Below are positions 53,517 to 63,961 of a stretch of DNA of 64,000 bases, one piece after another; the first letter of the stretch is position 1, and each line of letters begins with the position of its first letter. The stretch comes from Adiantum capillus-veneris (taxonomy: Eukaryota > Streptophyta > Polypodiopsida > Polypodiales > Pteridaceae): NCBI GenBank assembly GCA_014529385.2, contig CM043971.1, positions 52,863,209 through 52,927,208 on the forward strand. The letters are read 5' to 3'. The notes beneath the pieces were generated by a model. It worked only from the letters and a program-made list of their open reading frames with translations, had not been told where the DNA came from and did no database searches. The translations under genes were made by a program, and so were the position numbers.

Positions 53517-54990
53517 TGTAACCGGCCTGTTCAATCCAAAAAGGGCGGTAGGCTTTAGACTCAAACCTTATTTGCTTTCACCCATTTAATTTGTCGCCCA
53601 CTTTACCTGTACTTTCAAGACACAACATAGGGGAGAGGGATACAGGCTGCTAGATTGCACCTGTATGAGTAGACCGACACCAGATTGGCCCCTAACTTAG
53701 GCCCCTTTCGGTATTTCTTTATTGTTTAAAAGAGGGAATAAACGTTGTGGTTCCCTACAAGCTGCCCCGCACAAACATGGCTGAATTTCAACTGTTCCGG
53801 CCCGATTTCGGCAGCATAATTGTACTAGGACCCTTCACAGTTAGTATTCCCATGCATTGATTGACTTTCCCGACGCATACAGGCACTTTGCAAAACCTAG
53901 CGAGAATGTGCAGCAGCTGAATTCTCTGTTTTCAGCCCCGAAAATGGGCCAGATCACCTGTACAGCGGTCCCCTCGCGTCCCCAAACCTCCTGGGGTAAT
54001 TAGGGACCGTTTAGGGCCAAAACCCTAAATCTGCAAAAATACACAGCAGGCTGTAATTTTCTGTTTCGGGCTCCGTTTCGCGTGCCGGTCGCATCCGTAG
54101 CAAGTCCTCGAGCTCCCGCACCTGTAGGGCTACTTGCCCTTTGAATCGGACGAGATTTCTGGCGTGAAACCTCTCTGAATTCACCTGTACCTGCGGGGGA
54201 TTAGCCGCTAGCTAATCCAGTACCTGTGCAAGAGGCTCTTGCCTCGGCAATCGCGCATGAACCCACACAACTGTACATTGGTCAATTGAAAAGCCCACTA
54301 GAGGGGCATCACATACTGCCATAGGGGAGAGAGAGGGCAGTGCGTAGCGTGCAGGGCATCACTCCTGGCACCGCACTGTACATAGGAGGGAAAGCAAGCA
54401 CTCCATAGCTCTTAACCTGTGACATACTTACAAAATGAGCCTCCCAGCTGAAAATCACGTTTTTGCCTTCTCTATAAGTAGTAAACTGGCCTCAGAGTGC
54501 CAAGTGTCACTCATTTGTGCATTTTCCCGCTTTAGACCCTCGGGTCTAAAAATATCTCACCTGCAGCCTCTGTTGACTTGGCCACAGAGTAACAAAATGA
54601 TCCCCATGTCAAACTGCACGTAATGACGCGAAGACATTTTCAGGTCCCAAAATAGCAGTTCCCTAAATTTTAGGAGATGCTGCCATTGTATCTTTCTAGG
54701 TCATCCGACCCTCTTTGGACACTGCAGCCACACCCAGAATTGAAATGTAGCCTCTGTAGCAAAGGATTCCACTTTGGCTAGTCAATGACCCCACTTTGGC
54801 TAACCATAGTCTTTGTCCAACCTTAGTGCTCTCTTGCCCTCAGGCCTTGACTCCCTCTGGACAGTTCCACACTAGCTATGCAATACAGGGCAGTTAGATT
54901 TCCCGAGGGGTGCTTCCAAAAAGTGAAAGTAAATAAATAATAAGAAAGAAATCAACAAAAAGGATAGATAGTAGTCACACGCTGGTGACA
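53517..54990 (-). repeat. 5' LTR of J (1474 bp)
   Basis: Near-identical to 46329-47779. Shared LTR block, with two bases fewer, at 53684-53719. Followed by the GCTTC duplication. Confidence 0.92.
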
Positions 54991-55264
54991 GCTTCCAGGG
55001 TAGTTGATGAGGTTTCACAATCATTAGTAAAGTGTACATAATTGTCATGCAGTGCAGTGATTATGATTCCTAATGCATAGTCGTCCTTGGCTTGATTTTG
55101 TGCGCTCATAGCTCGTGTTTGTATGTATGTCCATCAATGGATGACGGATCAGTGATCGTTGGCTTGACTACTCCCCACAAATGTTTTTTCATTAAGTAGC
55201 CTTTCAACTTGGTTTGCCAAGTGTGAAAGCCCTTGTTAAATTTCCTAAGCCCTTTCTCTTCCAT
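54991..55264 (-). pseudogene. gag of M, N-terminal part
   Basis: From Met at 55264: FHTWQTKLKGYLMKKHLWGV, the typical copia Gag start, then a one-base shift near 55110 and DDYALGIIITALHDNYVHF. It is cut at the J insertion and resumes at 46328. Confidence 0.75.
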
Positions 55265-55417
55265 TGCGCTAATAGAGGAGTCTTAGCTTAGGAGACTCTC
55301 CCAGCCGGTGTCTACCTCTTTACACAAGCATGACTAAAAGGTCATCCCCGTAAATGTAGATAATGATATTCATTGCAAATGGTGCTTGGTTGCAAAAAAA
55401 AAAGAGAGTTTAATTGC

Positions 55418-55490
<73 letters not shown>

Positions 55491-55612
55491 TCCTTGAACT
55501 TTGTGAAGCTCCTCTTCATCGGAGTGAAGCTCTTCTTCACAAAGAGGTAGTGCCCTCTGCTTTGATGAAGTCGTTGATGCTCAAGAGATCCGAAGAAGAT
55601 TCTACTATGAAT
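55265..55612 (-). other. Leader of M, part adjoining gag, with (AG)n array
   Basis: Non-coding. It contains (AG)n at 55421-55487. It ends in TGAAT, the K target duplication. Confidence 0.6.
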
Positions 55613-55849
55613 TGTTGGAATTAGGGTTGCAGAGAAACACACAGCTTGGAGAAGACAAAGGAAGCTCAAGGCACACAATAGAGAGTGTGTAACTTAGTGT
55701 GCAATGGAAAGATAGATAGCCCTAGAGTGATGGGCGTATATACAATGCTCGGGGGAAAAAGCCTCCTAAAGAGGGAAAAAATGCCCCCGCGGTCCTAGTG
55801 TGTTCACACACATCACTACCACATGTATATGGTAACAAATCCCCCCTGG
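55613..55849 (-). repeat. 3' LTR and polypurine tract of K
   Basis: TGTTGGAATT to GGTAACA. The minus strand reads CAGGGGGGATT against the LTR (55838-55849). No hairpin of the Ty3 type lies upstream of this tract. Confidence 0.9.
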
Positions 55850-55912
55850 AGTGATGCGGTGAACGAGAGCTGGCACATGAGTAAAGGGAAGTGCCATGCC
55901 CTGAGGACAGGA

Positions 55913-56300
55913 TCAATCCACAAAGGGGAGTAAGCCCAAAGCTTTGCGGAAAGCTTCAAGCTTCTCACGAGACAATGCCTTTGTGAAAAGATCTGCAAGG
56001 TTGTCCTGTGTTGGCACATAAGCCAAGTTGATCTCTCCTGCTGAGAGCCTTTCCCTGACATAGTGGTAATGCACCTCAATGTGCTTTGTGCGAGCATGAA
56101 AAACTGGGTTCCTCGCAACTGCCAATGCGCTCTGACTGTCAGTGTAGATAGTGTTGGCAGTGTCCTGTCCAACACCCAAATCAGCCATAAGGCGTCTGAC
56201 CCATACACACTCAACCGTAGCTGTGAAGGCTGCCCTGTACTCAGCCTCACAACTCGAAGTGGCCACAGTAGGTTGCTTCTTGCTCAACCGATATACATGA
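55913..56300 (-). pseudogene. RNase H of K
   Basis: Reads TVATSSCEAEYRA, IYTDSQSALAVARNPV, HIEVHYHYVRERL and DNLADLFTKAL: the E, D, D residues and C-terminal motif of copia RNase H. It is in a different frame from reverse transcriptase, with one shift near 56270. Confidence 0.9.
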
Positions 56301-57749
56301 ACTGCCAAGCATGAAACAAAAACCACTTGTGGACACTCGCGTGTCAAAACAACCAGCCCAATCTGAGTGCGAAAAAGCTTGTAAGTCTGGCGGCAATGAT
56401 CCCCCCTTGGGATAAAACAAGCCAAGATGTAAAGTGCCACTAAGGTAGCGGAAAATCCTCTTGACAGCCTGCCAATGCTTAGACCCTGGGCTATGCATAA
56501 ATCTGCTGACCTGTGAGACTGTAAACTGAATATCCGGCCTCGTGTTGCATACATAAATGAGGCAGCCAACAGCAGTTTGATAAAGAGTGACATCAGCAGG
56601 ATCGCCAGCATCATGTAGACTTAACTTCAAACCTGTTTCCATGGGAGTGGCAATAGGTTTGCAATCCTCAAGTCCAAACTTACATAGCAATGTCTCTATG
56701 TAACTTTTTTGACACAAGGCAATACCACCATCACACTGCTTAAACTGTATACCCAAGTAATGATGCAACAGCCCCAAATCTTTCATCTTGAAAGTAGCAT
56801 TCAAATCAGCCTTAAATTCAGCAATACGTCTCTCATTTGGTCTAGTGATCAGCAAATCATCAACATAAAGAACTACAATGAGAAGTACATCACCCTCACA
56901 CTTTACATACAATGTGCTTTCTGCTGGACTGTTACGAAAGGCTTGTTTGACCAAATGAGTGTCAGCTTTCTCATACCAAGCACGAGGAGATTGCTTCAAC
57001 CCATACAAAGCCTTCTTACATCTGCACACTTTGTCCTCTTGTCCTCTTATGACGAAACCGCGAGGCTGCGTTACATAAACTTCCTCAAATATGTCACCAT
57101 TCAAGAAAGCAGTAACAATGTCTGATTGATGTACATCCCAACCAAAATGAGCTGCCAATGCACATAGAAAACGCACAGTAGTCATACGACAAGTGGGAGC
57201 AAAAGTCTCTTCATAATCTATGCCTTTTTGCTGTGCATAACCCTTTGCAACAAGTCGAGTCTTATGGCGATCGATCTCACCATCCGGCTTGCGTTTCAAC
57301 TTGTAAACCCACTTCGTACCAATGGCCTTTTTGCCAGGAGGCAAATCACATAAAGTCCATGTGTCATTCTCTATAAGTGCATCATATTCTGATTGCATGG
57401 CAGCCATCCAATTTTCTGAATTCTGTGCTTCATCAAAAGACAGAGGCTCCTCAACATCATGTAAACTAGACACAGCCAAAGCATAACAATCTGATGCATA
57501 AGATGCATGGCGAGAGCCTGAACGAGTACGACTAGACAAAGGTGCATCCAATTTACTGTCACGCAAAGTGTGCACCAGCCATTTTGGCATACCTCTAGCC
57601 TGCTCATTTTCAGCCCTTTCCTCATCAAGTACATCATGTACATCTGCATCAGTAATAGGCTGTTCTAAAACATTTTCAGAAACCCCCATAGGCTGTACAT
57701 TTGCCTCATTGGAACTTACATTCGTATTTCCACCACTGAAAAGAGGCAC
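56247..57749 (-). CDS. Reverse transcriptase of K
   Basis: 500 codons, uninterrupted. WTLCDLPPGKKAIGTKWVYK, the TRLVAKGYAQQKGIDYEETF motif, HQSDIVTAFLNGDI, KALYGLKQSPRAWY and the active site LYVDDLLIT are all standard for copia. A linker with charged residues precedes it. It ends near 56247 by frameshift before RNase H. Confidence 0.92.
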   Translation of the reverse strand: MPLFSGGNTNVSSNEANVQPMGVSENVLEQPITDADVHDVLDEERAENEQARGMPKWLVHTLRDSKLDAPLSSRTRSGSRHASYASDCYALAVSSLHDVEEPLSFDEAQNSENWMAAMQSEYDALIENDTWTLCDLPPGKKAIGTKWVYKLKRKPDGEIDRHKTRLVAKGYAQQKGIDYEETFAPTCRMTTVRFLCALAAHFGWDVHQSDIVTAFLNGDIFEEVYVTQPRGFVIRGQEDKVCRCKKALYGLKQSPRAWYEKADTHLVKQAFRNSPAESTLYVKCEGDVLLIVVLYVDDLLITRPNERRIAEFKADLNATFKMKDLGLLHHYLGIQFKQCDGGIALCQKSYIETLLCKFGLEDCKPIATPMETGLKLSLHDAGDPADVTLYQTAVGCLIYVCNTRPDIQFTVSQVSRFMHSPGSKHWQAVKRIFRYLSGTLHLGLFYPKGGSLPPDLQAFSHSDWAGCFDTRVSTSGFCFMLGSSCISVEQEATYCGHFEL

Positions 57750-57831
57750 AAAGTGTCATAAATGTCCCGTGAGCTTACATTACTGTCTCTAGTACATGAC
57801 AGCAAGGGCTGAACAGAATCTTCCACAAACA

Positions 57832-58777
57832 CTATATCCCGAGAAACCAGAATACGTTTTGTTTGCGGATGATACAACCTGTAACCTTTGCTTCAGCACT
57901 ATAACCAACAAAAAATACATTTGACAGCCTTATCATCCAATTTTCTGTGCTGCACTTGTGGCACCAAAGCATATGCCAAACAACCAAAAACACGCATGTG
58001 CTCAATAGAACGCTTTCTATCATGCCATGCTTCATATGGAGTAATAGACTGCAAAGCTTTCGTAGGACACCTGTTAAGTACATAAGTGGCACACATGATG
58101 GCCTCAAGTCAAAAAGAATGCGGTAAAGCTTGACTTTTGACCATATATTGTGTCATTTCCATCAGTGACCTGTTTTTCCTCTCAGCAACACAATTTTGTT
58201 GAGGCGTACAAGGCACTGTACATTGGTGTTTTATCCCACGACTAGCCAGAAATGCATTAAATTTATGAGACATATACTCCTCCCCTCGATCGGAACGGAG
58301 GGTGCCAATAGTACATTTGGAGACATTTTCAGCCATAGCCAAAAATTGTTTGAAGCACATGAAAACTTTGGACTTCGCTTTAAGCGGAAATACCCATGCA
58401 TGCCTGGAGTAGTCATCAATGAAAGTCACGAAGTACAAGTAATTGCCCAAGGACGGAGTTTGCATGGGCCCACAAACATCAGTATGCACAAGCTGCAGCT
58501 TGCATGTGGCCCGAACTGAACCATCCTTTGGAAACTTAGAACGCTGCATCTTACCCAAAATACAGCCTTCACAAACATGTTTGACAGGTGCTTCAAGATG
58601 TGGCAAAGAAGCAACCATATCAGATTTCTGCAAACGTAGCAAACTGGCAAAATTCAGATGACCAAAACGTGCATGCCAAAGTTTTGCATCTGCAATAGCC
58701 CTTGAATCTGCAACAACATTTGCAAAATTTTGTCCACACTTGTCATACAAAGTGAGCTTATACAGCCCATGGCACAA
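57832..58777 (-). pseudogene. Integrase of K
   Basis: A GAG_pre-integrase/zinc module (LWHARFGHLNF, CEGC), then core VHTDVCGP, LRSDRGEEY and NCVAERKNR (D, D, E complete) with FIDDYSRHAWVF. A TGA near 58107 and a shift near 57900 interrupt the C-terminal part (YVLNRCPTKAL, VFGCLAYALVP, CIFVGYS). Confidence 0.88.
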
Positions 58778-60195
58778 AAGCCCAGATGCAACAATTCATC
58801 ACCAAAACCGAGATCATGAAGTGTACATGTGTCATCCACAAATTTGACTACAAGTCCAAGTCTAGCAAGTGCGGATACAGACAAGAGATTCTTCTTGATC
58901 CCAGGTACATAAAGTGCATCAACAAGTGTGAAGGAATTGCCATTAGCAGCAGTGAGCACTATCTTTCCAACTCCCTGAACTGGATAAGAGGCGTTGTTGG
59001 CACAAGTGACTGAATTCCCATGAGGGACTGACTCGAGAGAGGTAAACAATTCACGATGTGAGGTAATGTGCTTTGTAGCACCACTGTCGAAATACCACAC
59101 ATGTGAATCTGCAGCAACTGATAAGCATTCGAAATGGACAGCAGGATTGTAAGTGCACTCTGCGCTAAATGCCCATTCTGCATCAACATCAGCAACACAG
59201 TCTCCTTTCACAGAAGACTCAACAATGGCTGCATTTGTAGTGGAACAAGCATTTGCAGTGGAACCACCCTCTTTCTTCTTAGCCTCTTTGGCCTTCAACT
59301 TAGGACACGACTTGATCAAGTGATCATTGGCTTTACAATAATGGCAACGCATCTTCTTTTTGCCCTTATCACCAGAATTGTCAGACGAAGTACTACCAGC
59401 AGAAGCATTAGGAACAGAATTTTTGCCACTCGCAGCAGAACCATAAGAAGTGGCTGCATTACTGTTACCACCCTTTCTTTGAGAAGCAATAAAAACCTGT
59501 TCAATTGCACGCTGCCTAGTCCTGTTTGTTCTAGAAAGTGACTCTTGCAACAGCAATGTGCATAATGCATCAAACTTGACAACTTCAGGATTTCCTTGGG
59601 TCATCAGTCACCAAGTACTAGCAAAAGTCCGGTAGGAATCTGGTAAGGCATCAAGAACAGTCTGCACAAGGGAACTGTCTGAAATGACTTCACTTGCAGA
59701 AATAAGTTGCTCATTGATATCCTTGACACTAGCAAGGAAAGTGTCCATATCATCTTCCTCATGCATAATCTTCGACTCCAGCTCTTTATGCAGCAAAGCA
59801 ATTTTAGCCTCATTGCGGCTTGCATAAAGACCTGCTAGAATATCCCAAGCCTGTTTTGCAGATTTTGCTGAACGGATGTGAGGAACAATGGTGCGCTTCA
59901 CAGACAACGCAATCAATGCATCAGCTTGTGCATCCTTAACATCCCAACGAGCTTGTTCTGCCGTAGGCAAAACAACTCTAACAGCTGCAATCCTTGCAGC
60001 AAGACCTGCAACATCCTCAACATCGCCTACATCCTCAGAACCAGGACGTACATCAATGCCCTGCACAATGTTCTAGACACCCTTTGACACAAGAACATGT
60101 TGCATCATATAAGCCCACATAGAGTAGTTGTCCCCATCCAACCTGTCCTCTGCAGCAAACATCTTGAATACATCTGTGTTGTTGTTGTCAGCCAT
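58654..60195 (-). pseudogene. gag and protease of K
   Basis: ATG at 60195. The frame is open to 58654 except for TAG near 60070 and TGA near 59606. Gag reads DRLDGDNYSMWAYMMQHVL, AWDILAGLYASRNE and LDALPDSYRTF, then knuckle CHYCKANDHLIKSC and protease WYFDSGATKHIT. Two single-base stops are the only damage, so the lesions are young or there is read-through. Confidence 0.88.
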
Positions 60196-60483
60196 GGTAA
60201 ATGCTGCACCTGATGTGAAAACTGCCCGAAAATAGGAGAAACGGAGCTGGAACAACTTGTGCTATATAGCACAAACCGAAGAAGACTATAAGGCACCTGT
60301 TATGTAGAAAAGGGCACCGACAGAAATTCTGCACAAAATGACGAAATAGCCTGTGCAGTACTGCCTGTAGTGCCCGAAAATATTTGTCGACGTGTGAATG
60401 CTCACCAAAGCTCACTGAAATCGGAGAAAGTGAGCAGGCGTGTGCTGGAGTAGCTGGCGACTAAGCCCGGGAGGACGTGACCT

Positions 60484-60724
60484 GCTCTGATACCAATTGT
60501 TGGAATTAGGGTTGCAGAGAAACACACATAGCTTGGAGAAGACGAAGGAAGCTCAAGGCACACAATAGAGAGTGTGTAACTTAGTGTGCAATGGAAAGAT
60601 AGATAGCCCTAGAGTGATGGACGTATATACAATGCTCGAGGGAAAAAACCTCCTAAAGAGGGAAAAAATGCCCCGGCGGTCCTAGTGTGTTCACACACAT
60701 CACTACCACATGTATATGGTAACA
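60484..60724 (-). repeat. Primer binding site and 5' LTR of K
   Basis: GCTCTGATACCA (60484-60495) is the iMet site on the minus strand; the LTR follows at 60498-60724, starting TGTTGGAATT. The duplication TGAAT follows. Confidence 0.9.
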
Positions 60725-60729
60725 TGAAT

Positions 60730-61823
60730 GCTTGCTGAAAAAGCTCAATGACTTGCCTTTGAATTCCTTGCTGAAGCCTTGGGAAGCTTTGAATGAATGC
60801 CTGTCGAAATACTTGATCTCCAGGCCCTTTTGAACTCGGCAGGTATGGTAGGCCGAAAATATGTAGCAGGAGAGAATGCTCCCCAAGCAATGCCTGTGCC
60901 TTGGAGTGATGGTGCTGCGGGAATTGGGGCCTTGGGAGAAGCACCTCTTAGGAGGTTGGGAGCTAGGCCACCACGCGGGAAGGGGGGGACTCCTTGAGGC
61001 GGACCTGATTCGAGTTTTAAAAACAGTTTGGCGCCTAGGCGAAGTCTGTGATCGGACGGGATATAGTGCCGTTCGCGGTCGGTCGCCGGTGTGTAGGCAA
61101 ACAAAGGTGCTGGACGGAGTGTGAGCAGACCCGCCGGTCAGTGGCGGACCCGCCCGTCCCTTGCAATGAGATTTATCTCCGTTTTGAAATCCGTCGGGCG
61201 ACCTTGTGTATGGATGCCTTTTTTGAGGGTTGACCTGCTAAAAAAGGGCAATCCCACCACGATTTTCTCAAGAAAAAAAGGTGGTGGTGGAAAATAAAAT
61301 GACGAGCATTAAATGCACAAGAAAATCTACCCCCCCCCCCCCCCCTCCCCAACCCACACACACACACACACACACACAATTGCTTTAGCTATTGTACTGC
61401 AGGTCTGGAAAAACAGAAGCTAACGATGCGCTAATCAATTGAGCAATTAAATGCACATATGAGACCCGATTGGAGCAAATGAATATTTGTCGGATAGCTC
61501 TTGTCAATGGCTTGTCACACACTAGCCAATGGTGGCTTCAATGAGAGTAATAATGTCGTAAAGAAAGCTGAAAATGAACACAAAAGCGGGTACTAATCTT
61601 CTGCCTATCAAGCCAACCTAGCAATGGAGGGTAGTGGCCTCTTAGGTGTGCCAAGGACATGCCCACACATAGCTAGATTAGGGTTTAATTAGCGAGAGGT
61701 GCAACTAGTTATGTAAATGCCAATGGACCGTAACGATAATTAAGAAATGCTAATCAATCTAATGGAGATGCTAATCACTAGCACACTAATGCATAACGAC
61801 AAACCTAGCTAGCATAACCTAGA
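60730..61823 (-). other. Leader of M, distal part
   Basis: Non-coding. It has a poly-C run (61330-61345) and an (AC)n array (61356-61378). A 119-aa minus ORF (60745-61104) shows no family and is probably fortuitous. The last 440 bp before the primer site are A/T-rich. Confidence 0.4.
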
Positions 61824-62164
61824 GCTCTGATACCACTTGGTGGGAATGGGATCGGGCTCGCTAGGGTGGATGTAAGACAAACGTCGTACACACAACTGAG
61901 TGTGTTTTGGCTAGATTATAACTCAAGCGAATTGGGTTCCAAGATCAATTAACTTGGACTCATAAACACGATCTTGAGTAGTTGCTAAGCCATCACAAGC
62001 ACCATAAACAAGAGAGATGTAATGCAAAATGGAATGGGTTTGTTTATTCATGAAATGAGCTTTAAGTAGCTCTACAGCCTTGCACGAGTACGTGGGATAA
62101 TTCTAACTTTTCCCTCCTTGACTCATACTCTAGGACTCTAGGACAAAGCTCACACCTTCCAACA
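61824..62164 (-). repeat. Primer binding site and 5' LTR of M
   Basis: GCTCTGATACCA at 61824-61835; the LTR is 61838-62164, plus-strand ends TGGTGGGAAT and CTTCCAACA. It shares about 240 bp with 44495-44735. Confidence 0.65.
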
Positions 62165-63310
62165 CTTGGAGATCTTGCACACTTTCGGCGATGGAAGGGC
62201 TGAAAACTGAAAACGTTGGCTGATCTACCTCTTTGGCTAGGCTGGATCTGCAAAACGCTTGCCAATCATTGCAAAAAGGTTTGCGCTGGGCTGATTTTTG
62301 CAAAACGCCAAGTCTCTTGCAAAAACGTTGGACTCTACTGCTAGTGCTATGTGCTTGTTAGGGCAAACTGTCCACCAATCCAACAAATTAAATTATTAAA
62401 TGATTTAATTTATAAGTTTTTGGCCGGGGCTAAGTTTCAGGTGAAATTGTGGCACATCTATTGATCTAGGAATCCGATCAACGTGGGGAATGGCTCGTTG
62501 GATTTTTTAACCTAAAACTATATGCATGTCATGTTCGATGCCCACCGTAGTGTAATAACATTTGTCAAAACGCGTGTACAAACCATTTATGCAAGAGGGT
62601 TCCAAAACTGGAAAATTGGCTCTAGAAGTCGATGAAGCATGTCCACGTGGCACATAGCCATGTGCACGTGACAATATAAGAGATAGTTCGTATGCAGTTA
62701 TTAACTAGGCTTGGTACTAATGGTGTTGTATGGGAACACTTCCAAGTGCCTACGCCCAGCTGACATTGGTTGTGCTCATGTGCAATCAGAGGGTATGCAG
62801 CTACTTTAAAGTGCCTGGACATGCACGTCATGCATACATGCTCACAAGGGTGCTAGAACATGTCCTAGAGGCTAGGTTGTCCTAAACCTTAGAAATAGGA
62901 GTTACAGCTTGTTCACATGCACATGGGATTATGTCACGATTGTGACTATGTTGCAGTATTACATCTACTCCTAGTTGCAGATACGCAAAGGAGAACCCCT
63001 ACGCTTGGATGGTTGCGACCCTTCGCCCAAAAGACATGCCTCTTTGCCAAAACCAACACTCCTTCGCTCTACGGTTGCGACTCTTCATCCAATGGTTGCA
63101 ACTCTTCGTCCAATGGTTGCGACTCTTCATACCACAACTGAAGCGATAAATATTCCGGATACTCCCGAATCTGAAGTCATCATAATTTAGATTCCCCGAC
63201 TCCAGAGCCCGAACCCGTTTCCGAACATAGTCTCTGCTCTCGGAGTACCCGTCTCAGCATCTGTTCTCGAAGCAGAACCTGTACTTGAGAGTTCTCTTTG
63301 AAGCGTAACC
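62165..63310. other. Non-coding region before the gag of N
   Basis: It holds the dispersed repeat 62740-62940 (partner at 42960-43135) and a 21-bp tandem repeat with three copies at 63073-63135 (GGTTGCGACTCTTCATCCAA type). No gene is seen. Confidence 0.45.
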
Positions 63311-63961
63311 ATGCCAAATTCTCAGGATGGAGGTGGTCAATCTGACGATGCCCTTGCTCTTATCAAGGAACAAATGGCCACACTCTCGACAAGTCTCGCA
63401 TCACTACACACTCGCTTGGATCAGATGCAAATGCAAAACAATTCTCGGAGTCGTCATATGACTTCTTGGTCTACACATGCTGATTCAACACCTTCTTCCG
63501 AAGCTTCAGTGGACGAACAAAACGAATGAGATCCAACTGAAGAGGTAGACAATCGTGAACTTCAATTGCTTTATAAATTTTTTTATTGCCGCACAGAAGA
63601 AGAAGCTTGATGTTAATTGCCGGAACCGTATAATGGCCGCCGCGAAAAGCGCATGCTGGACCAATGGCTGTTCAAAATGGAGGTCTACTTATCAAACAAA
63701 GACTTGGCCGAGAGTAAAAAAGTTGCACTTGCTAGTTCTCTGCTCAAGGACACAACATTTCTTTGGTGGCAACGAGGGGTTGCTGATGGTAAACACACAC
63801 CTTCTTGGGACAAATTTCGGCGTGCTATTCGCAAGGCGTTCGGACCTGCCAATGCGGATTTTCATGTCCGGTCCTCTCTTCGCCGCCTGAGCCAAACAGG
63901 TTCCTTGGCCGCGTACATCACAGAGTTCCAAAGGCTAACTCTGGAGATAGAGACCCTTAGT
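63311..63961 (+). pseudogene. gag of a Ty3-type element N, 5' part
   Basis: One frame from ATG 63311 with a TGA at 63527-63529 and two more stops near 63608-63614. After a Gln/Met coiled coil (IKEQMATLSTSLASLHTRLD) the capsid follows: LDQWLFKMEVYLSNKD, TTFLWWQRG, WDKFRRAIRKAFGP and LAAYITEFQRLTLEIETL. It is cut at 63962 by a hAT-like terminus; the rest lies beyond the window. Confidence 0.8.

Larger units (their letters stand above)
46329..54990 (-). mobile_element. Element J: Ty3 chromovirus, full length, few lesions
   Basis: 8.66 kb with 1.45-kb LTRs flanked by the exact duplication GCTTC (46324-46328, 54991-54995). Minus-strand order: primer site, gag, knuckle, protease, reverse transcriptase, RNase H, integrase, chromodomain-like tail, hairpin, polypurine tract. 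The LTRs are nearly identical apart from a 22-bp indel. The coding region has a handful of stops and shifts. Recent insertion into M gag. Confidence 0.92.
55613..60724 (-). mobile_element. Element K: Ty1/copia retrotransposon, nearly intact
   Basis: 5112 bp with LTRs of 225 bp (55613-55837) and 227 bp (60498-60724), exact duplication TGAAT (55608-55612, 60725-60729), iMet primer site 60484-60495 and polypurine tract 55838-55849. All copia domains are present in the order gag, protease, integrase, reverse transcriptase, RNase H. LTRs differ at about five bases plus one 2-bp indel by eye. Confidence 0.93.
44495..62164 (-). mobile_element. Element M: gag-only copia-type element broken by hAT, J and K
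   Basis: The 5' LTR is 61838-62164 with an iMet primer site at 61824-61835. A leader (61823 back to 55265, split by K) leads to gag (55264 to 45769, split by J). A short 3' region split by the hAT-like element and a truncated 3' LTR (44495-44731) follow. The two LTR pieces share about 240 bp. No protease, integrase or reverse transcriptase lies between gag and the 3' end. Removing the three insertions leaves about 3.1 kb. The joining of all pieces is an inference supported by exact target duplications. Confidence 0.65.

Noticed and set aside
60745-61104. 119-codon minus ORF in the M leader
   Set aside because: Pro/Ala/Arg-rich without a domain, overlapped by a plus-strand ORF; probably chance.
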